Shown: positions 10,071-17,898 of the stretch, piece after piece
Layout: the number at the start of each line of letters is the position of its first letter
Position numbering within the stretch: the stretch's first letter is position 1
NCBI GenBank assembly: GCA_024763085.1
Contig: JANTGE010000003.1
Coordinates: forward strand, 1 to 40,826
Direction of reading: 5' to 3'
DNA: 40,826 nucleotides
From: Acidimicrobiia bacterium
Lineage (GTDB): Bacteria; Actinomycetota; Acidimicrobiia; Spongiisociales; UBA4744
Program-made: the position numbers and the translations under genes
The notes under the pieces: generated by a model
What the model saw: only the letters and a program-made list of their open reading frames with translations
What the model was told of the DNA's origin: nothing
Database searches by the model: none

Positions 10071-11288
10071 ATGGTCACATACGCATATCAGGTCAAAGAC
10101 AAAGAGGGCCTCATCCATAGCGGTGAGCTGAACGCAGACTCGACGGCTGCGGCAGTCCGCACCTTGCGTGATCGGGGCCTGTCTCCGATCTCGATCGAGG
10201 AGCAGAAGGCCTCCGCGCTGCAGAAAGAGATCAAGATCCCCGGTCTCTCCGGCCGGATCAAGACGAAAGAAGTGGCGGTCTTTTCTCGCCAGTTCGCCAC
10301 GATGATCAACGCTGGCCTCTCGCTGCTGCGATCCCTTGCGATCCTGTCCGAGCAGACGCCCAACCGGGCGTTCGCCGAGATCATCTCGGAGATCAAGGCC
10401 GACGTCGAAAAGGGCAAGAGCCTCTCCGAGGCGATGGACGGTCATCCGAAGGCCTTCAATCGACTGTACGTGGCGATGGTGCGCGCCGGTGAGATCGGCG
10501 GCGTGCTCGACGAGACCTTGCTTAGGTTGGCGGACACCCTGGAGCGACAGGTGGAGCTGCGCGGCAAGGTGAAGTCTGCGATGAGCTACCCGATTGCGGT
10601 GCTCGGGCTTGTTGTCCTGATCATGGCGGCCATGCTGATCTTCATCGTCCCCATGTTCGAAGACATGTACGCAGACCTGGGAGGGACGCTGCCGGTTCCA
10701 ACCCAGATACTGCTGTCTGTTTCACAGTTCGCCGTCGCGAAATGGTGGATCGTGCTGCTCGGCTTCGGGGTCTCCTTCTTCGCGTTCCGCAGGTGGGTGG
10801 CGACCGAACAAGGCCGTTTCCTCTTCGATTCGTTCAAACTGAAGGTGCCGATCTTCGGCGGTTTGACGCAGAAGACCGCGATCGCCCGCTTCTCAGAGAC
10901 GCTTGCGTCCCTGACGAGAACTGCCGTCCCGATCCTCCAGGCGATGGATATCGTCGCCGAGACCGCCGGCAATGAGGTCGTCGCTCGAGCCGTCAGGGAG
11001 GTCCGCTCGTCGGTCAAAGAGGGCGAGTCGTTGGCACAGCCACTGTCGAAACATCCCATCTTCCCGCCCATGGTCGTGCAGATGCTGGCCGTTGGCGAAG
11101 AGACTGGGGCACTCGACACGATGCTGGAGAAGATCGGCGACTTCTACAACGCCGAGGTCAACGCGACGGTGGACAGCCTGACCTCGCTCCTCGAACCACT
11201 CTTGATGGTCGTGCTGGGCGGGTCCGTTGGCGGCATGATCGTCGCCCTCTACATGCCGATGTTCAACCTCATCAACCTGGTGCAGTAG
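10071..11288 (+). CDS. pilC: Type IV pilus inner membrane platform protein PilC (GspF family)
   Basis: EVAVFSRQFATMINAGLSLLRSLAILSEQT...VPMFEDMYADLGGTLP...; three hydrophobic segments. Confidence 0.93.
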   Translation: MVTYAYQVKDKEGLIHSGELNADSTAAAVRTLRDRGLSPISIEEQKASALQKEIKIPGLSGRIKTKEVAVFSRQFATMINAGLSLLRSLAILSEQTPNRAFAEIISEIKADVEKGKSLSEAMDGHPKAFNRLYVAMVRAGEIGGVLDETLLRLADTLERQVELRGKVKSAMSYPIAVLGLVVLIMAAMLIFIVPMFEDMYADLGGTLPVPTQILLSVSQFAVAKWWIVLLGFGVSFFAFRRWVATEQGRFLFDSFKLKVPIFGGLTQKTAIARFSETLASLTRTAVPILQAMDIVAETAGNEVVARAVREVRSSVKEGESLAQPLSKHPIFPPMVVQMLAVGEETGALDTMLEKIGDFYNAEVNATVDSLTSLLEPLLMVVLGGSVGGMIVALYMPMFNLINLVQ

Positions 11289-11396
11289 GCAGGCGACCTG
11301 CGACCCCAGAGTGCGGCTCTGAGAAAGTACCTGGTACTTGGTACCAGGTACTTTGGCATTGAAAGCCATCCACTTCGGGTTGGTCATGTCGCCTGC
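11289..11396 (+). ncRNA. Candidate structured RNA domain in the pilC-pilA intergenic region
   Basis: Outer perfect 9-bp helix GCAGGCGAC (11289-11297)/GTCGCCTGC (11388-11396), then GACC (11302-11305)/GGTC (11382-11385), enclosing three hairpins. By-eye prediction only. Confidence 0.4.
11324..11354 (+). repeat. Perfect inverted repeat, 14-bp arms, 3-nt loop
   Basis: AAAGTACCTGGTAC-TTG-GTACCAGGTACTTT. Confidence 0.95.
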
Positions 11397-11536
11397 GGTT
11401 TGGTCGACAGGGAACTAGTCCGCCGAGCAGGCCGACGATTGGTTCGCGTATGCGACTGAAAGTGCTCAAGGACATACGCTCGGTGGTCGATAGCGCATCT
11501 GAGGGACCGAGATCCGGTCCGGAAGGAGAAACCATC

Positions 11537-12010
11537 ATGATGCGCAAGATCCGCGAAGGACTTCGCAACGAAGAAGGCTTCACCCTCGTCGAGTTGATGG
11601 TGGTCGTGCTGATCATTGCCATTCTCATGGCGATTGCCATCCCGACGTTCCTGGGTGCTCGCGAGAAGGCGCAGGACCGCGCCGCGCAGAGCGACCTGCG
11701 GAACGGATTGACTGCAGCGAAGGTGTTCTATGTGGATGGGGAGACCTACCTCGACACTGACGCTGCAACGACGGCGGCTGCCTACGAAGCCCTCGAGCCG
11801 AGCATCGACTTCGATACGGTGGCAAATACGAGCACCAGCAAAGTCGGCGTGCTCGCCACAGCCAGTACCGTTCTGTTGACCAAGGAGAGCGCATCAGGGA
11901 CGTTCTTCTGCATCGCCGATGATACGAGCGGTGGCGGCACGACCTACGGGTCCGGTGCTGCGCTGGCCGATGTAGACACGGTCCTCGAGTGCAACGGCAC
12001 CAGCTGGTAG
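11537..12010 (+). CDS. pilA: Type IV pilin, major-like
   Basis: Prepilin signal EEGFTLVELMVVVLIIAILMAIAIPTFLGAREKAQ; SD GGAAGGAG at 11521-11528. Confidence 0.9.
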   Translation: MMRKIREGLRNEEGFTLVELMVVVLIIAILMAIAIPTFLGAREKAQDRAAQSDLRNGLTAAKVFYVDGETYLDTDAATTAAAYEALEPSIDFDTVANTSTSKVGVLATASTVLLTKESASGTFFCIADDTSGGGTTYGSGAALADVDTVLECNGTSW

Positions 12011-12028
12011 TCCGAGAACCGAACGCCG

Positions 12029-12055
12029 AGAGAGGGTGGCTCAGCCACCCTCTCT
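12029..12055 (+). terminator. Stem-loop between the two pilin genes (terminator or processing stem)
   Basis: AGAGAGGGTGGCT-C-AGCCACCCTCTCT perfect inverted repeat 19 nt after the pilA stop; weak T tract. Confidence 0.6.
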
Positions 12056-12105
12056 TCGCGTTGCGGGGTGTTCCACTCAAGGTGAGCCCTCGCCGCACCG
12101 ATGAC

Positions 12106-12561
12106 ATGAGCGATATGAAATCGGAGAGAGGCTTCACGCTTGTCGAGCTGATGGTGGTGGTGCTGATCATCGCCATGCTCATGGCGATCGGCATCCCGAC
12201 GTTCCTAGGTGCGCGAGAGCGGGCGCAAGACCGGGCAGCTGAGAGCAGGCTGATAGCCGCTCTCAAGACCGAGGAGGTCGTCGCCGTCGACGATGCCCAG
12301 TACACTGCCGTGGTGGCGATCTTGGCTGCTGCGGAACCGGCGCTCGACTGGTCGGGCGTTGCCGACGACTCGATTCACATCGTGGTCGGCGCGACGGTCA
12401 ATGCCAACGACACGGTGCTGCTCTACACGCAATCGAGCACCGGCTCGTGGCTCGGCGTGAAACGAGTCGCACAGGGTCCTACCACCGGCGTCTACACCTG
12501 CATCGGAGCGGCCCGCGCGGATGTCGATGACCTTGCCGACTGCACGGGGACGGAGTGGTAG
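12106..12561 (+). CDS. Second type IV pilin-like protein
   Basis: MSDMKSERGFTLVELMVVVLIIAMLMAIGIPTFLGARERAQDRAAES; ATG at 12106. Confidence 0.88.
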   Translation: MSDMKSERGFTLVELMVVVLIIAMLMAIGIPTFLGARERAQDRAAESRLIAALKTEEVVAVDDAQYTAVVAILAAAEPALDWSGVADDSIHIVVGATVNANDTVLLYTQSSTGSWLGVKRVAQGPTTGVYTCIGAARADVDDLADCTGTEW

Positions 12562-13319
12562 TCGCTCTCGCCGCCATCCTTGGCCTCATCGTCGGTTCGT
12601 TCATCAACGTTGTCGCCTATCGGGTTCCAGAAGGAAAGTCCGTCGTTTCTCCAGGATCGGCGTGTCCGAACTGTGGAACTCCGATCAGACCCTATGACAA
12701 CATCCCGGTTGTCTCATGGCTCGTGCTGCGTGGGCGGTGCCGGGACTGTGGTAGTCGCATCTCCGTACGGTATCCGGTAGTGGAGGCGGGGACCGCAGTA
12801 CTCTTTGCCGCCGCCTTATTGGTCGTGGGCCTGCATTGGATCCTGGCCGCGTACCTGTGGTTTGCCGGTGTGACCATGACCCTCATCCTCACCGACCTCG
12901 ACCATCATCGACTACCCAACAAGATCGTCTATGTCGGAACGGCGGTTGGGGTCGTCCTCCTGACTGCCGGTGCTGTTGCCGACGGTCTGACGTCGAACTT
13001 GGGGAGGGCGCTGCTGGGCGGCGTGATCTACTTCGGCCTGCTCCTCCTCATCGCCATCGCTGCCCGCGGGGGCTTCGGCATGGGGGACGTCAAGCTCTCC
13101 TTCATGCTCGGCGTGTTCCTCGCCTTCCGCTCCTGGGCGGTGCTCGCATCCGGCGTCTTTCTGGCGTTCTTCGTCGGTGGCATCGTCTCGGTTGGCTTGC
13201 TGCTGCTGAGGCGGCGTGGTCGTAAGGACGCGATCGCCTTCGGCCCGGCCCTCATCGTTGGGGCCTGGCTTGCCCTGGGCATCGGAGAGCCGCTCGTACG
13301 GTGGTACCTCGGCGTCTGA
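12555..13319 (+). CDS. pilD: Prepilin peptidase (leader peptidase/N-methyltransferase)
   Basis: CPNCGTPIRPYDNIPVVSWLVLRGRCRDCGSRIS, LTDLDHHRLPNKI, GFGMGDVKL motifs; GTG start. Confidence 0.92.
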   Translation: MVVALAAILGLIVGSFINVVAYRVPEGKSVVSPGSACPNCGTPIRPYDNIPVVSWLVLRGRCRDCGSRISVRYPVVEAGTAVLFAAALLVVGLHWILAAYLWFAGVTMTLILTDLDHHRLPNKIVYVGTAVGVVLLTAGAVADGLTSNLGRALLGGVIYFGLLLLIAIAARGGFGMGDVKLSFMLGVFLAFRSWAVLASGVFLAFFVGGIVSVGLLLLRRRGRKDAIAFGPALIVGAWLALGIGEPLVRWYLGV

Positions 13320-13412
13320 TTGCTTGCAGCTTCTACCGTCCATTGGTAGGGTTCAAACAACATCGATGTAATTCGATGGTTGCCGGAGCGCTACCGGCTG
13401 GGCGGAGTAAAC

Positions 13413-14477
13413 ATGACGACGAATGTCGGGTTGGACATCGGCACCAGTGCTGTAAGAGCAGCCATGGTACAGATGCAAAGGGGAGCACCGGTACTCAAAC
13501 GGTACGGCCAAGTCGCGCTGACCGAAGGTGCCGTGGTCGGCGGTGAAATCGTCGACCCCGATCTGGTGCGAGATGCCCTGATCGCGCTCTGGAAGAGCGC
13601 GAAACTCCCGAAAAGACGGGTCGTCGTCGGCATCGCCAACCAGCGGATCATCGTTCGCCGCCTCGACGTTCCCTACATGTCCGAAGAGGAACTGCGGGAG
13701 TCGCTCGCCTTCCGGGCGGCGGAGTACGTTCCGATGGCGATCGACGACGCCGTCCTCGACTTCGTGCCCCTCGAAGAGTTCGCCACTCCAGAAGGCGAAG
13801 CCATGCTGTCGGTCCTTGTCATTGCCGCCCAGAAAGACATGATCGACGAAGTGCTTGGAGTGGTGACGGGGGCCGGCATCAAACCTATGGCGCTCGACCT
13901 TCAAGCGTTTGCGATGGTCCGGGCCGCGTTCGGCACCGAATTCGATGTGCCCCCGGGTTCTCAGGCAATGGTCAACATCGGTGCTGGGGTGACGCAGGTT
14001 GCGATCCTCAAGAACGGAACCGTTCGCTTTCTGCGCATCATGCCGATGGGAGGGAGCTCATTCACGAGAGCGCTGGCAAGCGCCGCGTCCATTTCATCGG
14101 ATGAAGCCGAACGCTTGAAGCGCCGCATCGGTGTTCTTCCAGAGGGCCGCGCAGATGCGGAAGGGGACCCGGGGAGAGCCGCCCTCACGAGGGAAGCCGA
14201 CGCCCTCATCGAGGAAGTTCGGGGGTCCCTCGACTTCTACCTCTCCGAAGCCCAGGATGAACGCATTGAGCGAGTCCTGATCTCCGGCAACGGAGCCAGA
14301 CTGCCCCATCTGGCCAACCGGCTGGCTTCGCAACTCGAGGTACCCATCGAACCGCTCCGGGTGTTGGCAGAGGGAAGGGTGCAAACGGGCAAGGTCGGCA
14401 TGTCCGAAGCAGAACTGGCACAGATCGAACCGGTCTTGCCTGTGCCGCTCGGCCTTGCGATGTGGGGTGAAGCCTGA
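13413..14477 (+). CDS. pilM: Type IV pilus assembly protein PilM
   Basis: VGLDIGTSAVRAAMVQ, actin-like fold motifs, VNIGAGVTQVAIL, ISGNGARLPHLANRL. Confidence 0.9.
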   Translation: MTTNVGLDIGTSAVRAAMVQMQRGAPVLKRYGQVALTEGAVVGGEIVDPDLVRDALIALWKSAKLPKRRVVVGIANQRIIVRRLDVPYMSEEELRESLAFRAAEYVPMAIDDAVLDFVPLEEFATPEGEAMLSVLVIAAQKDMIDEVLGVVTGAGIKPMALDLQAFAMVRAAFGTEFDVPPGSQAMVNIGAGVTQVAILKNGTVRFLRIMPMGGSSFTRALASAASISSDEAERLKRRIGVLPEGRADAEGDPGRAALTREADALIEEVRGSLDFYLSEAQDERIERVLISGNGARLPHLANRLASQLEVPIEPLRVLAEGRVQTGKVGMSEAELAQIEPVLPVPLGLAMWGEA

Positions 14478-15097
14478 TGCGTCCCGTCAACCTGCTGCCG
14501 GGAGAGCTGGCCAAGAAAGCCGCAGGCCGCCGCCGACTGTTTGGCCTCATGGCCCTCGGAGCAGCCTATGTGTTGGTGCTGGTCATGGTGGCCGTGTGGT
14601 GGAACGGGAAGCTCGCAGACGCCGAGGCGGAGCTGGCGCGGCAGGAGCAACTCAACACTGCTACCTCAGGCAAGATCGCAGCGCTGAAAGATGCCGAGGA
14701 GCTCAGATCCACCTACGACACCGATGTGGCCCTGGTACAAGCTGCGCTGGCACGCGACGTCGCATGGGGGCGACTCTTCAACGACCTTGCCCGGGTGATT
14801 CCCGAGCGGGTATGGCTCACAGGATTCTCCGGGACGGCCGTCGATGATCCGGATGCGCCGGAAGTGTACGGACAGCTGCAAATGAGTGGCACGGCGTTCG
14901 ACTACCCGGACGTCTCGACCTGGCTTCGGGTACTCGACGAGGATCCCTGGCCCTCGGTCGGTGGAGGATGGGTGACATCAGCCACGCTCTCGAGCATCGG
15001 TGAAGTCCCGATTGTGGAGTTCAACTCTGCTGCATCTCTGACCGCAGCAAGCCTTTCCGAACGCGCCGCCGAACGGATACCCGAGGTGCCGCAATGA
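14477..15097 (+). CDS. pilN: Type IV pilus assembly protein PilN
   Basis: MRPVNLLPGEL..., single N-terminal TM, coiled coil, VIPERVWLTGFSG, position after pilM. Confidence 0.85.
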   Translation: MRPVNLLPGELAKKAAGRRRLFGLMALGAAYVLVLVMVAVWWNGKLADAEAELARQEQLNTATSGKIAALKDAEELRSTYDTDVALVQAALARDVAWGRLFNDLARVIPERVWLTGFSGTAVDDPDAPEVYGQLQMSGTAFDYPDVSTWLRVLDEDPWPSVGGGWVTSATLSSIGEVPIVEFNSAASLTAASLSERAAERIPEVPQ

Positions 15098-15741
15098 AAC
15101 GTCAGACGCTGGTCGTCGCCTTGCTCGTCTTCGTAGCGGTCACGGCCCTGTGGTACATGTTCGGACTGCGGCCGATCAACGAGAAGATCGGCGAGACGGA
15201 TTCCCAGCTTCAGGCTGCGCAGGATGAGGCGGTGCTTCTGCAAACCAGATTGGCGAGACTGCAGAAGATCCGTGACAACGAACTCAGCTACATCTCGGCC
15301 ATAGGTGCCCTCGAAGCGCAGATTCCGCCGACGCCGAGTATGCCGGGACTCATCGAAGACCTGAACACTCTTGCCGATGAGACCGGCATCGACTGGCTCG
15401 GTGCGACCTGGGGCGCTCCGACGGAGATCGAAGGTGCAGGGTATTTCGAGATACCCATCACCTTGCAGGTCGAAGGACAATTCTTCGAACTGCTCGGCTA
15501 CCTGTACGGGATGTCGGACCTGGAGCGACTCGTCCGGATCGACGGCGTAACGATCTCCCCAACCGAGCAGGACGGCTTCATCGTGCTCAACGTGACGATC
15601 AACGCCAAAGCGTTTGCTACCAGCGGCATTGCGGTTCCGGAGATCCCTGCCGACGAAGAGACCACCACGACCACGACCGAACCGTCGACCACGACTACGA
15701 CGACGGAGGCAACCACGACGACCACGACAGGAGGTGCCTGA
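15094..15741 (+). CDS. pilO: Type IV pilus assembly protein PilO with Thr-rich C-terminal tail
   Basis: N-terminal TM, coiled coil, IPTPSMPGLIEDLNTLADETG-like region; position after pilN. Confidence 0.82.
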   Translation: MKRQTLVVALLVFVAVTALWYMFGLRPINEKIGETDSQLQAAQDEAVLLQTRLARLQKIRDNELSYISAIGALEAQIPPTPSMPGLIEDLNTLADETGIDWLGATWGAPTEIEGAGYFEIPITLQVEGQFFELLGYLYGMSDLERLVRIDGVTISPTEQDGFIVLNVTINAKAFATSGIAVPEIPADEETTTTTTEPSTTTTTTEATTTTTTGGA

Positions 15742-16238
15742 TGACGGCGAGAACCGGCACCGCGGTCGCTGTCTCCATCCTGATGCTCGGCGTCGCGGTG
15801 GCGGTGAGCTGGCTCCTGCTCGGTCCGGCCATCATGGGAGCGTCCCCCGCGGCCCTCGACGGCCCTCTTGCCCAGCCGAGTCCTGCCGCACCCGCCCCGG
15901 CAGGGCTCGCAGGGCAGGAGATCGCCACCGGTGCGTTTCAGCTCGCCCAGCCCCGGGACCCGTTCAGGCCGCTGATCACCGAAGGATCCCCGGTTGGAGG
16001 TGGGGGAGGGACCGGCACCTTCGAGCCGTCCGGGATCCGGGTAGAGCTCATGGAGGTCCGCGACGTAGCCGGTGTCTTGCGAGCGACGGTGCAAGTCGAC
16101 TCCACCTCATACGATGTAGGAGTCGGTGACGTCTTCGCCGACGACTTCATGGTGGTGAGTCTCGACACCGACTCAGTGGTGATCCTCTACCGGGACAACG
16201 CCTTCACCCTGACGGTTGGCGATGTGATCTTCAAGTAG
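15741..16238 (+). CDS. PilP-like pilus assembly protein
   Basis: N-terminal TM, Pro/Ala linker, RDPFRPLI, then small beta domain ending VVILYRDNAFTLTVGDVIFK; position after pilO. Confidence 0.55.
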   Translation: MTARTGTAVAVSILMLGVAVAVSWLLLGPAIMGASPAALDGPLAQPSPAAPAPAGLAGQEIATGAFQLAQPRDPFRPLITEGSPVGGGGGTGTFEPSGIRVELMEVRDVAGVLRATVQVDSTSYDVGVGDVFADDFMVVSLDTDSVVILYRDNAFTLTVGDVIFK

Positions 16239-16276
16239 GACTTGCCGAGCCGTCCGACCGTGTCGAAACTATCACC

Positions 16277-17410
16277 ATGTTGCGATTCCTCACCGCCGGA
16301 GAGTCTCATGGTGTCGGACTCGTCACCATCGTCGACGGTCTGCCGGCTGGTCTTCGGTTCACCGCCGATGGGCTCGCCGGAGAGTTGGCACGGCGCCGGC
16401 AGGGATACGGCCGCGGACCGAGGATGCGGATCGAACGGGATGAGATCGAGATCATCGCCGGGATCCGGTTCGGCCTCACCACCGGCGCGCCCGTTGCGGT
16501 GGTCATCCGCAACACGGAAGCGGAACGGTGGAAGGACGAGTTGGACCCCGCTCCAGGAGGCAGGCCGAAGCGCCTCCTGACGACTCCCCGTCCCGGACAT
16601 GCCGACCTGCCCGGCATGCAGAAATACGACACCGGGGACGCCCGCCCGATCCTGGAGCGGGCCTCGGCCCGAGAGACCGCCGCAAGGGCGGTTGCCGGCT
16701 ATGCCGCCGAGGAACTCCTGGCGGCGCTCGGGGTGTCCGTCGTTGGCTCGGTCGTCCAGATTGGCGGCGAGACCGCCTCCCGGGCCGCCACCGTCGCGGA
16801 GCGGGAACTCATCGAAGCGTCGCCGACCAGATCCGTCGATGGTGCCGAGGCCATGATGATGGCGATCGACCGTGCCAAAGCCGACAGGGACACGCTGGGA
16901 GGAATCTTCGCGGTGGTAGCCGAAGGCGTACCCGCCGGACTCGGCTCTCACACCCAGTGGGACCGGCGACTCGACGGTCTGCTTGGACGGGCACTTCTGT
17001 CGATTCCCGCGGTGAAAGGCGTCGAGATCGGCGACGCGTTCGCCACGGCAGCGGGCCCCGGATCGGCGGCCCACGACGAGATCGACACCGATCGACGGCG
17101 CCTCTCCAACCGTGCAGGTGGCGTCGAGGGAGGAATGAGCAACGGCGAACCGATCGTGGTCAAAGCGGCGATGAAGCCTCTCTCGACGCTGATGCGCCCG
17201 CTTCGCACCGTGGACGTCGCAACCGGCGGGGCCGATGTGGCCTTCCGGGAGCGATCCGATGTCTGTGCCGTCCCGGCCGCGTCGGTCGTCGGCGAACACA
17301 TGGTGGCATGGACCCTTGCCGTGGCTTTCGTCGAGATGTTCGGAGGCGACACGATCACGGACGTGCAGGAGCGGGTCGCCGCCTACCGCGCGAGACTGGA
17401 CGAACGTTGA
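16277..17410 (+). CDS. aroC: Chorismate synthase
   Basis: MLRFLTAGESHGVGLVTIVDGLPAGL..., GRASARETAARVA-type motif, SNGEPIVVKAAMKP. Confidence 0.97.
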   Translation: MLRFLTAGESHGVGLVTIVDGLPAGLRFTADGLAGELARRRQGYGRGPRMRIERDEIEIIAGIRFGLTTGAPVAVVIRNTEAERWKDELDPAPGGRPKRLLTTPRPGHADLPGMQKYDTGDARPILERASARETAARAVAGYAAEELLAALGVSVVGSVVQIGGETASRAATVAERELIEASPTRSVDGAEAMMMAIDRAKADRDTLGGIFAVVAEGVPAGLGSHTQWDRRLDGLLGRALLSIPAVKGVEIGDAFATAAGPGSAAHDEIDTDRRRLSNRAGGVEGGMSNGEPIVVKAAMKPLSTLMRPLRTVDVATGGADVAFRERSDVCAVPAASVVGEHMVAWTLAVAFVEMFGGDTITDVQERVAAYRARLDER

Positions 17411-17898
17411 AACTCTGGCTGGTGGGGCTGATGGGGGCCGGCAAGAGCACCGTCGGACGCAGAGTCGCGGAACGGCTGTCGACGACCTTCGGCGACATAG
17501 ACGCCGAACTCGCAGCCAGATACGGGCCGATCGAGGAGCAGTTCCGCAACCAGGACCTGTTCCGTGAACGCGAACGAGCACTCGTCGAAGAGTGGGCAAG
17601 GTCAGAACATCCTGAAGTCGTCGCCTGCGGTGGGGGCTCCGTCCTGCACCCAGACGCCCGGGCGGCCATGAGAAGGTCCGGTGTCGTCGTATGGCTCCGA
17701 GCGGGGCCTTCGATCCTCGCCACACGCGCCGATCCGGAAGGCCGCCCCCTGCTGCAGCACGATGACCCGAGTGCGGTGCTGGGCGACCTCGAACAAGATC
17801 GGAGAGCCGCCTACGACGAAGCGGCCCACGTCATGGTCGATGCCGGGCGGCCGATCGAGGAAGTCGTCGATGAGGTGATGCAGGCATGCAGCGGCTGA
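17407..17898 (+). CDS. aroK: Shikimate kinase
   Basis: TTG start overlapping the aroC stop: MKLWLVGLMGAGKSTVGRRVAERL...DIDAELAARYG...CGGGSVL. Confidence 0.92.
   Translation: MKLWLVGLMGAGKSTVGRRVAERLSTTFGDIDAELAARYGPIEEQFRNQDLFRERERALVEEWARSEHPEVVACGGGSVLHPDARAAMRRSGVVVWLRAGPSILATRADPEGRPLLQHDDPSAVLGDLEQDRRAAYDEAAHVMVDAGRPIEEVVDEVMQACSG

Noticed and set aside
11289-11536. Known GEMM c-di-GMP riboswitch upstream of pilA
   Set aside because: Conserved core sequences (GGCAAA, ACGCAAAGCC) not found; left as an unassigned structured element.
15661-15738. ACC/ACG repeats as a CRISPR-like or mobile repeat
   Set aside because: In-frame Thr codon repeats within pilO; no spacers or larger repeat unit.
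16528-17406. Upstream extension of the aroK ORF (track start 16528)
   Set aside because: Overlaps aroC out of frame with Arg-rich nonsense; the shikimate kinase begins at TTG 17407.
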